This document shows positions 16,889 through 25,436 of a stretch of DNA of 64,000 nt, one piece after another. Under the pieces are notes generated by a model, which was not told where the DNA came from, searched no databases, and saw only the letters and a program-made list of their open reading frames with translations. Made by a program: the position numbers and the translations under genes. This stretch comes from an uncultured Collinsella sp. (GTDB lineage: Bacteria; Actinomycetota; Coriobacteriia; Coriobacteriales; Coriobacteriaceae). Positions within the stretch are counted from its first letter, which is position 1. Each line of letters starts with the position of its first letter. The stretch covers positions 62,001 to 126,000 of the forward strand of contig CAKUHA010000001.1 in NCBI GenBank assembly GCA_934655755.1, given 5' to 3'.

Positions 16889-19800
16889 ATGCTCAATAAC
16901 ATCCGAACTGTTGCGAGGAAATTCCTCGTGGTGTTCGTGGCGTTTATCTTCGCTAGCTCGAGCACCGGCATGACCGCATTTGCCGAGGAGGTGAGTGCAG
17001 GTGCTTCCGTGCTGACCAATCAGGTTGCCGCGGTTGACGATGCGACCGAGGGCAAGTCCGACAAGCAGGAACCTTCTGAGGATCCTGCGGCCGATGTGTC
17101 TGACGAGGACAACGGCATGCAGGGCCAGGAGGGTTCCGATGACGTTGCCCAGGCCGTGGCGTCAAACAATGACGCGTCCACGCCGGCTGAGGCTGCCGAG
17201 CCTTCTGCCAAGGTGGCACGCTCGGGCGAGACAGTTATCGTCAGCAGCGCGTCCGACATGCCCACGACCATTGAGGCCGGTGCTACCGTCAAGCTCGGCG
17301 CGAATATCTCGATGGCTGCCGACCAGCAGGTCGAGACTGTTGCCGGCGTGCTTGACGGCCAGGGCCATACCATTGCCATCAACGGCAAGGCCGTTGCAAA
17401 CAGCGTGACGGGCACCATTCAGAATCTAGGCGTGACGGGCTCCGTCTCGAGCAGTGATAACGTGGGCTCCATCGCCATGACGCTTTCCGGCACCATTCAG
17501 ATGTGCTGGTCCACGGCGAGTGTGAACCTGAGCGGTTGGATGGGCTACGCCGGTGGTCTGGCCGGTGGCATGACGTCCGGCAAGATCGTCAATTCCTATT
17601 TTGCCGGCTCGGGCGTCGAGATGAACGGCGGCTTGGTTGGCGAGGCTCAAGCTGGTTCACTGTCGAATTGCCTGTATACCGTAGGTTATTCGCCGGCCGA
17701 GATGAACTATGGCGGCTTTAACAAGGGTAATGCGGCTAAGTCTTCCGACCTTTCATCTGCCGATTCCCTCGCCGTGCTCAACACCGATGCGCCGGCGACC
17801 GGCTTCACTTGGACCACCAACGGCGGCCTGCCGATTCTGACGAGCGGCTCCGCATCCGTTACCGTCAACAAGGACGCGCTCGTCGCCGCCATCGAGGCCG
17901 CCGAGGCGCTCAAGGAGTCCGACTACACTTCCGATTCGTGGTCTGTCCTCGCTTCCGCCCTCTCGGACGCCAGGACCGTCAACGATAAAGCCGAAGCCAC
18001 CCAGTCCGATGTGAATGCTGCGGTCAAGGCGCTCAATGCGGCCAAGGATGCCCTTGAGAAGAAGAAGCCGACGGCCCCCGTTGCCCAGCCCGAGAGCGTC
18101 AAGCACATCACGTCGCAAGACGACTTCATGTATATGAACGTCAAGGATGCGAGCAACTACTATGTGCTCGATAACGATATCGTGATTGACGACGAGTGGT
18201 TCTTTGGGCCTTCGGGTGAGCTCAACTGCACGTTTGACGGTCAGGGCCACACCATCACCTTTAATAACGGCGGTGGCGTCAGGTCGCTCTTCGATAGCAT
18301 CGGTGCGACCGGTGTTGTCCAAAACGTCTCCTTTGCCGGCCAGCTCAAGCAGGCCGTTGACGGCAAGTCGTTCGGTCCGCTCGGCAACCAGATAAAGGGT
18401 GCCGTCATCAACTGCTCCACGTCCGTTACAGGCAAGGGTGTTGTGGGCTTTGGCCGTACGCTCGAGGGCGGCGTGCTCTCCAACTGCGTGTCGACCGCCG
18501 CATCGACCGGCGGCGTGCTGTTTGTAAGCTATAGCGCAGGCCAGCTCGTCAACACGTATTGGCAAGAGGGCCTTACCAACAAGGCTCAGTTCCCCGCAAA
18601 GGCACTCGTCAACTCCTACGCCGTCGATGCCGACGACATGAAGACCGCAACCTTCGTCGATACCCTCAACGCCAACCGCGGTGAGAACGGTAGCGCCTGG
18701 GGCATGGGCTCCGACGGCCTGCCGTACTTTGGCAAGGACCAGGACTATGAGTCCCCGGAGAGCCCGGCCGCGAACAATAAGTACGAGGTGACCTTCACTT
18801 CGGCCAGGATGGGCAAGACCGTGACTGCTGCCGACGGTGTGCTCTATCCGTCTCCCGACGATGTCGTGGTGGGCGAGAACGGTGCCGCCTGCGTGTCGGG
18901 CACGCTTGCGCTTAAGGGCCTGCCCAAGGGTGCCAAGGTCACCTGGGGAACTCCCGATGCCAATAAGGGCGACATCGCCGTTAACGAGGAGACGGGCCTG
19001 CTGCACGTGTATAACGATGCCGTGGGTACGGTAACTGCCACGCTCCATAAGGACGACGGCACTACCGAGAACGTCGCGACCGTCGTGGTCAAGGCGATTT
19101 CCAAGCCGATCGATGACTTCCAGATTTGGTACAACGGCGAAAACGTGACGGGCGGCAGCATTGCCGTCTCGGGCTCCGAGGTTAAGAACCTCGAGATTCG
19201 CGTTCACTATACCGACGCTGCCGAGGGCGAGTACGTCCCCGTTTCCTATACGCGTTTCCGCTTTGCGGGCACGCCGTCGAACGTGCTCTACTCCAACCCT
19301 GGCTCGGCCTGCTTCTACTTTAAGCAGGCGGGCGAGGCCACGATTTGGGTGTCCTCGCGTACGAATGCCGATCTTGCCGACAAGAGCGTAAAGGTCACGT
19401 CGTCCTATGTGCCGGCGACGAGCATCTCGCTTGGCTACAACGAGGACGGCAAGACCGTCTACCTGCACGGCCGCAACCCGCTTGCCAAGGGCGCCTTCCT
19501 TACCGATAAGGCCGCTCCGGTCGTGGGCCCCGAGAATGCGAGCGACCGCGCGAACTATACGGTCACGTCGAGCGATTCGTCTGTGGCCGCCTACACCACG
19601 AGCGGCGAGATTGGCTTTACGCCCTATAAGGCGGGCAAGACCACCTTTGAGGCTACGGTTGCCAACCAGGACGGCAGCGTGCTTTCGTCGGGTGCGCATG
19701 AGGTTACGTTTGCCTATCGCAACCCGCTTGAGAGCGTCGAGCTCAAGGATGTACCGAAGAGCGTCAAGGCCGGAAAGACCGTTGATCTTAACCTGGCCTA

Positions 19801-21442
19801 TACGGGCGAGAACGATGCGGATGGCTGGAGCGTCTCTGAGCCCGGTATGATCTGGACCGTCACGACTGAGGACGGCAAGGACGCCGGGGATGCCGTGACC
19901 ATCGACCGTCGTGCGCTCGGCGACTGGAAGCACGTGTCTGGCGCCCCCGATGACGGCCTCTTTATCGCGAGCGGCGCGTATGCCCTTACGGCCAACAAGG
20001 CGGGCAACTACAAGGTGACGGGCACCCCGGTCGATCAGACCGCCGGCGCCAAGGCCATTTCTTTTGAGATCACGGTCGACGGTATCGCGGCTTCGCCGGA
20101 TAACGAAGCTAAGGCCAACGACGGTGCCCTGTCTGCCGCCAAGTATTTCGACACGAACCGCACGTCCGATGCCTACGTTTATGGCCAGGAGTGGGAGATC
20201 TATGCCTTTGCGAAGTCGGGTCGCAAGATCGACGATGCCCTGATCGCAAATTACAAGAAGTCCCTCGTTGCCAATAAGGCCGAGTGGGCCAGCGTCACGG
20301 CCAAAGTGACTGATAGCGAGCGCGTAGCGCTTACGCTCGCGGCGCTCGGCGAGGATATCACCTCTTTTGACGGCGTGAACCTCGTTAACGTTATCTGCTC
20401 CAACGGTGGCCTTACGGCCTCGGCCAACAACCTGGTCTATGCGCTCATCGCCTTTGACGAGGCTAACGTTTCGGATGAGGCGCTGCTTGCGTCGGGCTCC
20501 ACGTGGACCCGCGCGAAGCTCGTCTCCGAGCTGCTTGCGTTCCAAAACGTCGATGGCGGCTTTACGATTGAGGTTGGCGGATCGAGCAACATCGATATGA
20601 CGGCTATGGCGCTTCAGGCACTCGCGCCCCATGTTGAGAGCGGTGAGGATGCGGCTGTCATGGCTGCCGATGCTCGGCCTTCCGTGTCGGCCTCTGTCGA
20701 GTCGGCGCTCAGCTTCCTTAAGGGTCAGATGAACGGCCTGTGCGATTTTGGCTCGGTCGAGTCTAACGCCCAGGTGCTGCTCGCGCTGGTGGCTCTTGGC
20801 AAGGACCCCGCGAACGCCAAGAACGGATTTGCGAAGGGCTCGAACAGCCTGGTTACCGCCATCGCTGCCTACGAGGTGGGCGACGGCAAGGGTTATGCTC
20901 ACACCATGGGCTCCGATGGCAAGCCCGGCAATGCAAACGCGCTTGCGACCGTTCAGGCCCTGCGCGCGCTTTCGGCCTACAAGGCCGCACGCTCCGGTGT
21001 GAGTTGGGCCAAGATTGGCAACGTGCAGGTCGGCACCGCTGCGCCGAGCGGCCCCGTCACGCCGGTGACGCCCGAGGTCCCCACGCCCACGGTGCCGACG
21101 CCCACCCCGACGCCGGCGGCCGCTCCTGTTGCGCAGCAGTCTGGTAACGGCACTTCTGGCAAGCAGTCCGGATCCGATGACCAGAAGACGACGCAGGAGA
21201 GCTCGAAGGCGGAAGGCTCGGCAAAGGGCGATTCTGGAAAGAAGAAATCCGATGCAAAGGCTAGTGCTGGGAAATCGGGCGGATCCGCGGCCAAGGCATC
21301 CTCGGCTTCTGTCGTTTCCGCTCGCGACGCTTCGGAGGACGACGCCGGCATGAACCCGGTTGCCGTTGCCGGTGTCGTCGTGGGCATCGTTTGCCTCGCG
21401 GTTATCGGCGCATGGTTCGTGCGCTCTCGTAGGGCTGCGTAG
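16889..21442 (+). CDS. Large anchored surface protein with toroid-like domain, behind a B12 riboswitch
   Basis: 1517 residues; ATG 16889 follows GGGGAAAGGG. Signal peptide to about residue 32 (MTAFA). Then an acidic stretch, a GLUG/beta-helix repeat region (about 150-265), a FIVAR-like helical segment (about 327-393) and a second beta-helix region (about 405-615). Ig-like/Big domains follow (about 630-1065). Residues about 1080-1370 have helical repeats such as LLAFQNVDGGFTIEVGGSSN, NIDMTAMALQALAPH and NAQVLLALVALG. This pattern matches alpha/alpha-toroid (prenyltransferase/squalene cyclase/transcobalamin-like) proteins. A Pro/Thr-rich wall spacer, a Lys/Ser-rich linker and one transmembrane helix with an RSRR tail (about 1490-1517) end it. 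No LPxTG. The B12 riboswitch suggests surface corrinoid capture; that is inference. Confidence 0.82.
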   Translation: MLNNIRTVARKFLVVFVAFIFASSSTGMTAFAEEVSAGASVLTNQVAAVDDATEGKSDKQEPSEDPAADVSDEDNGMQGQEGSDDVAQAVASNNDASTPAEAAEPSAKVARSGETVIVSSASDMPTTIEAGATVKLGANISMAADQQVETVAGVLDGQGHTIAINGKAVANSVTGTIQNLGVTGSVSSSDNVGSIAMTLSGTIQMCWSTASVNLSGWMGYAGGLAGGMTSGKIVNSYFAGSGVEMNGGLVGEAQAGSLSNCLYTVGYSPAEMNYGGFNKGNAAKSSDLSSADSLAVLNTDAPATGFTWTTNGGLPILTSGSASVTVNKDALVAAIEAAEALKESDYTSDSWSVLASALSDARTVNDKAEATQSDVNAAVKALNAAKDALEKKKPTAPVAQPESVKHITSQDDFMYMNVKDASNYYVLDNDIVIDDEWFFGPSGELNCTFDGQGHTITFNNGGGVRSLFDSIGATGVVQNVSFAGQLKQAVDGKSFGPLGNQIKGAVINCSTSVTGKGVVGFGRTLEGGVLSNCVSTAASTGGVLFVSYSAGQLVNTYWQEGLTNKAQFPAKALVNSYAVDADDMKTATFVDTLNANRGENGSAWGMGSDGLPYFGKDQDYESPESPAANNKYEVTFTSARMGKTVTAADGVLYPSPDDVVVGENGAACVSGTLALKGLPKGAKVTWGTPDANKGDIAVNEETGLLHVYNDAVGTVTATLHKDDGTTENVATVVVKAISKPIDDFQIWYNGENVTGGSIAVSGSEVKNLEIRVHYTDAAEGEYVPVSYTRFRFAGTPSNVLYSNPGSACFYFKQAGEATIWVSSRTNADLADKSVKVTSSYVPATSISLGYNEDGKTVYLHGRNPLAKGAFLTDKAAPVVGPENASDRANYTVTSSDSSVAAYTTSGEIGFTPYKAGKTTFEATVANQDGSVLSSGAHEVTFAYRNPLESVELKDVPKSVKAGKTVDLNLAYTGENDADGWSVSEPGMIWTVTTEDGKDAGDAVTIDRRALGDWKHVSGAPDDGLFIASGAYALTANKAGNYKVTGTPVDQTAGAKAISFEITVDGIAASPDNEAKANDGALSAAKYFDTNRTSDAYVYGQEWEIYAFAKSGRKIDDALIANYKKSLVANKAEWASVTAKVTDSERVALTLAALGEDITSFDGVNLVNVICSNGGLTASANNLVYALIAFDEANVSDEALLASGSTWTRAKLVSELLAFQNVDGGFTIEVGGSSNIDMTAMALQALAPHVESGEDAAVMAADARPSVSASVESALSFLKGQMNGLCDFGSVESNAQVLLALVALGKDPANAKNGFAKGSNSLVTAIAAYEVGDGKGYAHTMGSDGKPGNANALATVQALRALSAYKAARSGVSWAKIGNVQVGTAAPSGPVTPVTPEVPTPTVPTPTPTPAAAPVAQQSGNGTSGKQSGSDDQKTTQESSKAEGSAKGDSGKKKSDAKASAGKSGGSAAKASSASVVSARDASEDDAGMNPVAVAGVVVGIVCLAVIGAWFVRSRRAA

Positions 21443-21515
21443 CGATACAGCATGACATAGTGCCCGCTAGTTGCGTGCGGGCGGGGCCGTGGCACCTGCG
21501 GTGCGGCCCATATGC

Positions 21516-21552
21516 GGGAGGGCCCCGGAACTGTGCGTTCCGGGGCCCTCCC
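21516..21552. terminator. Strong bidirectional terminator
   Basis: GGGAGGGCCCCGGAAC (21516-21531) and GTTCCGGGGCCCTCCC (21537-21552): 16 bp, perfect, loop TGTGC, then ACGTTTTG. It separates the surface protein (+) from flavodoxin (-). Confidence 0.88.
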
Positions 21553-21586
21553 ACGTTTTGCCTGCGAACGTTTTTGCGAAAGGTCC

Positions 21587-22006
21587 TTAGGCCAGCTCGG
21601 CGCCAAGGGCGCGGCAGGCGGCCTCAGCCTCATCGTCGGGCGCGTCATAGCAGATGGTGGAGTCGACCACGTTGACGCCGGCTTCGTCGGCGTCGGCCTT
21701 CCAATTGTCCATCCACTCGCCCTCGGCCCACGAATAGGAGCCAAAGAGGACGACCTTCTTGTCGCCGAGGGTTTCCTTGACCTCGTCCCACATCGGCTGG
21801 AACTCGTCATATTCGAGCTCCTCGGAGCCCATGGCGGGGCAGCCGAAGGCGAAGGCATCATACTCGGCGGCCTTGTCGGCAGAGAAATCGGCGCAGGGGA
21901 TGACTTCGGCCTCGGCGCCGGCGGACGTGGCACCTTCGGCGACGAGGTTTGCCATGGTCTCGGTGTTGCCCGTGCCGCTCCAGTAGACGACGGCGATCTT
22001 GCTCAT
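21587..22006 (-). CDS. Flavodoxin
   Basis: 139 residues; ATG 22006 follows AAAGGACTCAAC. FMN phosphate loop WSGTGNTETMA at residues 9-19, then the CPAMGSEELEYDEF flavin loop and GSYSWAEGEWMD. A short-chain flavodoxin, a low-potential one-electron carrier that can replace ferredoxin when iron is scarce. A DUF3793 gene lies 46 bp upstream on the same strand, and the two are probably cotranscribed. Confidence 0.93.
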   Translation of the reverse strand: MSKIAVVYWSGTGNTETMANLVAEGATSAGAEAEVIPCADFSADKAAEYDAFAFGCPAMGSEELEYDEFQPMWDEVKETLGDKKVVLFGSYSWAEGEWMDNWKADADEAGVNVVDSTICYDAPDDEAEAACRALGAELA

Positions 22007-22052
22007 GTTGAGTCCTTTCGGTTGTGCGGCGCGTGGCCGCGGTTTATATGTT

Positions 22053-22757
22053 CTATCGGCTTGCCTGGGCAAGTTGCGCCAAGCTGCAGCCCTGCTGATA
22101 GACAAAGGTGAGGTATTGGGTGCAGGCGCGGTAGGCATCAAACGTCGCTAGCGCCCGTTCGACGTTCGTGTAGACCTTCCAAGCCCCAAAGACCTTGTAG
22201 TTCTCGCCGTGCTGGACGATGAATTCGCGCACGTCGTCGTAGGGATATCCCAAAAAATAGCCAATCTCGTGCGGGAACTCGCAGGTGCAGTCGTTACTAC
22301 AGCTGGCTTGCTGGGCCAGCGCGCATCGAGTCTGACTACAGGCACATTCCGCGGCGTTATTGCTCGCGAGTGTGATGCGTGACGCCAGGTGCACGAGACA
22401 TGTCGCGAGGTCGCCCGTTTCGTAGCCTTCCTTGGTGAGCGCCGTTTGGGCGCGCGGGTCCGCGAAGTACGTGGCGAGGCTTTTGGGCCGGTATACGTAC
22501 ACGAGCGCTCCGCAGGGCCGCCAGACCAAAACGCTCAGGTGGATGCCGAGTGGGTCAAGTTCGCGATTGCACTGGGCGATAACGTTGAGCAGGCGAGCTC
22601 GGCGTTCTGCGATGGTTTCGGTTGCTGTCGAGCCGTCCCCGTGGGCGTAGGTGCCTGGATAGGTAAAGAGCGATGCCGGCTTGATGCCCGCGAGCGTAGG
22701 GGAGCAGTTGCGCACGACTGCTGCCTGAAACGTTGGGAGGTCTATGGTTCGAGTCAT
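22053..22757 (-). CDS. DUF3793 family protein
   Basis: 234 residues. Recognised by the C-terminal FPHEIGYFLGYPYDDVREFI and the N-terminal half with LVWRPCGALVYVYRP. A Cys-rich centre (CACSQTRCALAQQASCSNDCTCEFPHE in two blocks, residues about 138-160) could bind metal, although the family function is not known. It precedes flavodoxin, a pairing that suggests a link to redox or iron status. The ATG at 22757 has AAAGGACGGACAGCGACGTC upstream. Confidence 0.8.
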   Translation of the reverse strand: MTRTIDLPTFQAAVVRNCSPTLAGIKPASLFTYPGTYAHGDGSTATETIAERRARLLNVIAQCNRELDPLGIHLSVLVWRPCGALVYVYRPKSLATYFADPRAQTALTKEGYETGDLATCLVHLASRITLASNNAAECACSQTRCALAQQASCSNDCTCEFPHEIGYFLGYPYDDVREFIVQHGENYKVFGAWKVYTNVERALATFDAYRACTQYLTFVYQQGCSLAQLAQASR

Positions 22758-22849
22758 GACGTCGCTGTCCGTCCTTTCGTGTTAGCCTAGGAAAACTTAT
22801 ACACGAAAGTAAGTCATGGTCAACAAAAAAGTTCGAGTAGGGAAACTAA

Positions 22850-22902
22850 TTGACCGAACAGACATGATTTTGGGTTAAGATGGGGACACCCCATGGGGGT
22901 AT
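22850..22902 (+). promoter_or_regulatory. Promoter with CsoR-like copper operator
   Basis: TTGACC (22850-22855) and TAAGAT (22876-22881) are separated by 20 bases. Just downstream, ACCCCATGGGGGT (22888-22900) followed by AT resembles the G/C-rich dyad of CsoR/RcnR operators (TACCCC...GGGGTA). It overlaps the expected transcription start of the HMA gene, the right place for a repressor. Confidence 0.55.
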
Positions 22903-22932
22903 CTAGATAAGACCACTTGGAAAGGGGAGCGC

Positions 22933-23316
22933 ATGAGTGACTTGCTCAACCCTGCGAATCTCATCGTGCTGGTCGTCATTGCCATCGGCATGTTTTTTGG
23001 CCTGCGTCGTATTGCCGCCTCGACACGCGGGAAGAGCTGCTGCAGCGATGGTGCGAGCGGCAAGAAGGCCAAAAGGGTCGTTGTGGCGGATACCGATGCG
23101 TCGCACTATTCCTATAGCGATGAGCTGCTTATCGGCGGCATGAGCTGCGACGGCTGCGCTCAGAACGTGGCCAATGCCCTTAATGCGCTGGATGACGTGT
23201 GGGCGACGGTGACATATGCTGATCATACGGCGCGTGTGCGCTCTAAACGGCCGATTGATCGCGATGCGCTTGAGACGGCTGTGAAGAACGCGGGCTACTA
23301 TGTCATGAAGCTGTAG
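22933..23316 (+). CDS. Membrane-anchored heavy-metal-associated (HMA) domain protein
   Basis: 127 residues; ATG 22933 follows GGAAAGGGGAGCGC. One transmembrane helix (about 8-25) is followed by a basic Cys-containing patch (RGKSCCSDG, Cys36-Cys37), much like FeoB-associated Cys-rich membrane proteins. The C-terminal half is an HMA fold with the metal motif GGMSCDGCAQNV (Cys72, Cys75). It probably binds Cu(I) or another soft metal at the inner face of the membrane. The CsoR-like operator upstream favours copper. No transporter gene is adjacent. Confidence 0.82.
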   Translation: MSDLLNPANLIVLVVIAIGMFFGLRRIAASTRGKSCCSDGASGKKAKRVVVADTDASHYSYSDELLIGGMSCDGCAQNVANALNALDDVWATVTYADHTARVRSKRPIDRDALETAVKNAGYYVMKL

Positions 23317-23342
23317 GGCGCATGTTGGACGCGGATATGCTG

Positions 23343-23780
23343 CTAGGCGCGTCCGCGCAGCTCGATGTCTTGGATGTCGTCGAAGTCGATAACGATGTCT
23401 CTGAGTTTGAGCAACTTAAAGGCGGGGAGTACCTCATCGAGGATGCCGGTGCGGCTGCGATAGCCGTACGTATCGTAATAGGTGACACGGACCAAGTCGC
23501 CGCGTTTGAGGCCCTCGAGCTTGTTCGAAAGCTCGAGGGCTTTTTCTTCCGTCAATTCGCACTTGGGCTCAACGGTGGTTTCTTGCTTTCGCACGAGTTC
23601 GTAGTATCCCGTCAACGCGGCAAAGGGCATGAACTGTGCGGCGCGGTTGGCGCGCACGGCGCCGTTGGCAGTGAGGTTGGGGTCGGCGGCGCGGCGCCTT
23701 CCCTCGGGGTCCGCCAAGCGCTCGAAGGCGGTCGGTGGCCTCATGGGATGCTGTTTGGGTTTAGGCACGATGCCCTCCAA
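23343..23780 (-). CDS. YolD-like protein, partner of the Y-family polymerase
   Basis: 145 residues. The hallmark AAQFMPFAALTGYYELV (residues about 47-63) matches the YolD-like family, with a beta-rich C-terminal half (GDLVRVTYYDTYGYRSRTGILDEV). YolD proteins are small partners of UmuC/UvrX-type polymerases. Its start lies inside the end of the polymerase gene (20-base overlap), so the two are translationally coupled and share the LexA-like operators upstream. Confidence 0.8.
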   Translation of the reverse strand: MEGIVPKPKQHPMRPPTAFERLADPEGRRRAADPNLTANGAVRANRAAQFMPFAALTGYYELVRKQETTVEPKCELTEEKALELSNKLEGLKRGDLVRVTYYDTYGYRSRTGILDEVLPAFKLLKLRDIVIDFDDIQDIELRGRA

Positions 23781-25266
23781 CTTGATCGTTGCGTTCGCGC
23801 GCGGTGGCGCCGGCAGTAAAGCTCAATCCCTTGACCAGGGCGTTCTTGCCGTATTTGCCTTTAACGGCCAAGACGGCGCGCGCCAGGTCGCGTTCGCGCT
23901 CATCGGCCTCGACGTCGCTAAAAAGATCGATGGTGGCGAACTCCTCGGGCATGAGGTTGCCAAAGCCCAGATTGATGCGCTTGACCGGTCGCTTGGGGTC
24001 GACCGTTTGCGCCCATAGGTCGTCAAAATAGCCCATGATCTTCTTGAACGAATTGGTGCGTTCGGGCAGCTTGCGCGAGGCATTGGAGTGCGCGAAGAGC
24101 GCAGCGTAGCCACCGCGCGGCTTGCCGCCGTGCTCGCCCACAAAGATGCCGTCAATTGCCTGAGCCTCTCGCACCAAGCGCCGGCGTTCGTCATCGCGTT
24201 GGACGGGCTTGGGCGCGCGGGGCGCGAGTTCGGGGCCGTCGGTCGCTGCGGGCTCGATGCCCGAGGTGCTCGAGCGTAGGTGCCCGCAGCCGTCTATATA
24301 CTGCGCCGTGCCGCTGGCGTCGAGTCGGCGTATGTCGGCGCGTTCGCTCGCATAGCCCACAAAGAGCGAGATGCTGTCGCACACCACGTGCTTGTCGATC
24401 AGGTCCAGCACGGCGGCATCGACCATCTCGCGCAAAACGGTGTAAGCCTGCTCGTAGGCATAGCCCTTCGAGAGTACCTGTCCCGTGGTGGTTGAGGTCG
24501 CTTGCGGACGATAGGCTTGAATGTCGGCGATGGTTGTCGGCTCGCGACCAAAGGCGTGGTCGATGAGATACTCGGCATTGACGCCGAGCTCGTCGTAGAG
24601 CAGGTTTTCGTCGAGCGCGGCGACCCCCATCAGGTCGTAGACACCGTACTTCTCGAGACGGGCCGCCACGCCGGGGCCGATGCCCCAGATATCGGTAATG
24701 GGGCGGTGGGGCCAGATCTCCTTGCGGAAGGTTTCGTCGTCGAGTACGCCGATACGGCTGGCTACGTGCTTGGCGGTGATGTCGAGTGCCACCTTGGCCT
24801 GAAATAGGTTGGGGCCGATGCCAACCGTCGCTGTGATGCCGGTGCGCCCCAGGACTTCGTCGCGAAGCATGCAGGCGAACCCTTCCGCATCGGTGTGATA
24901 GAGATCCAGATAGGGCGTCACGTCGATGAAGCACTCATCGATGGAATAGACATGCACGTCCTGCGGACTGACATATTCCAGATAGATGCCGTAGATTTGC
25001 GCCGATACTTCCATGTAGTGCTGCATGCGCGGCACGGCCTTGATGCAGTCGATGCCATCGGGGATCTCGAACAGTCGACAGCGATTGTGGATGCCGAGGT
25101 CCTTCATGGCTTGGGTGATAGCGAGGCAGATGGTCGTACGCCCGCGTGATTCGTCGGCAACGACCAGGTTGGTGGTGAGCGGATCGAGCCCACGGTCGAC
25201 ACACTCGACGCTGGCGTAAAACGTCTTAAGGTCGATACAGATATAGGTATGCGGCTCGTGCGCCAT
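23761..25266 (-). CDS. Y-family DNA polymerase (UmuC/UvrX-like)
   Basis: 501 residues. Catalytic motifs are YICIDLKTFYASVE (Asp12) and YSIDECFIDVTPY. The helix-hairpin-helix follows as ITDIWGIGPGVAARLEKYGV, then the little-finger domain. Residues about 330-400 hold a polar insert absent from DinB (GIEPAATDGPELAP), as in plasmid/phage-type UmuC proteins. It should perform error-prone translesion synthesis. Two LexA-like boxes sit within 45 bp upstream, so it is likely SOS-induced. Confidence 0.9.
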   Translation of the reverse strand: MAHEPHTYICIDLKTFYASVECVDRGLDPLTTNLVVADESRGRTTICLAITQAMKDLGIHNRCRLFEIPDGIDCIKAVPRMQHYMEVSAQIYGIYLEYVSPQDVHVYSIDECFIDVTPYLDLYHTDAEGFACMLRDEVLGRTGITATVGIGPNLFQAKVALDITAKHVASRIGVLDDETFRKEIWPHRPITDIWGIGPGVAARLEKYGVYDLMGVAALDENLLYDELGVNAEYLIDHAFGREPTTIADIQAYRPQATSTTTGQVLSKGYAYEQAYTVLREMVDAAVLDLIDKHVVCDSISLFVGYASERADIRRLDASGTAQYIDGCGHLRSSTSGIEPAATDGPELAPRAPKPVQRDDERRRLVREAQAIDGIFVGEHGGKPRGGYAALFAHSNASRKLPERTNSFKKIMGYFDDLWAQTVDPKRPVKRINLGFGNLMPEEFATIDLFSDVEADERERDLARAVLAVKGKYGKNALVKGLSFTAGATARERNDQVGGHRA

Positions 25267-25280
25267 GGGCTCCTCCCATC

Positions 25281-25310
25281 AAACACATGTTCTTATCGAA
25301 TACCTGTTCG
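25281..25310 (-). promoter_or_regulatory. Two tandem LexA (SOS) boxes
   Basis: On the minus strand, GAACATGTGTTT (25292-25281) and CGAACAGGTATTCG (25310-25297) each fit the Gram-positive box CGAAC-N4-GTTCG with few mismatches. They precede the polymerase start at 25266. Confidence 0.65.
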
Positions 25311-25337
25311 ATAATACCCGCTCGACCGGACACCGTC

Positions 25338-25377
25338 AAAACCGACCAAAAAGGGACAGGTTTATTTTGGTCGGTTT
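25338..25377. repeat. Inverted repeat carrying the GGGACAGGTTTATTTTGG motif
   Basis: Arms AAACCGACCAAAA (25338-25350) and TTTTGGTCGGTTT (25365-25377), 13 bp perfect, 14-base loop. The segment AAGGGACAGGTTTATTTTGG (25351-25370) recurs exactly at 37736-37755, so this is a dispersed intergenic repeat family. Confidence 0.7.
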
Positions 25378-25436
25378 ACATCGTGCTTACGGTAGGTCGG
25401 TAGCCTTGATGTGTTGAATACGCTGAGGGGATATGG

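Noticed and set aside
17753..20902. 1049-codon open frame antisense to the surface protein
   Set aside because: No ribosome site, no domains, Arg/Gly/His-rich composition; it mirrors a real gene with signal peptide and anchor.
23316..23343. Terminator between the HMA and YolD-like genes
   Set aside because: Only 26 bases separate the convergent stops and no stem with a T-run was seen.
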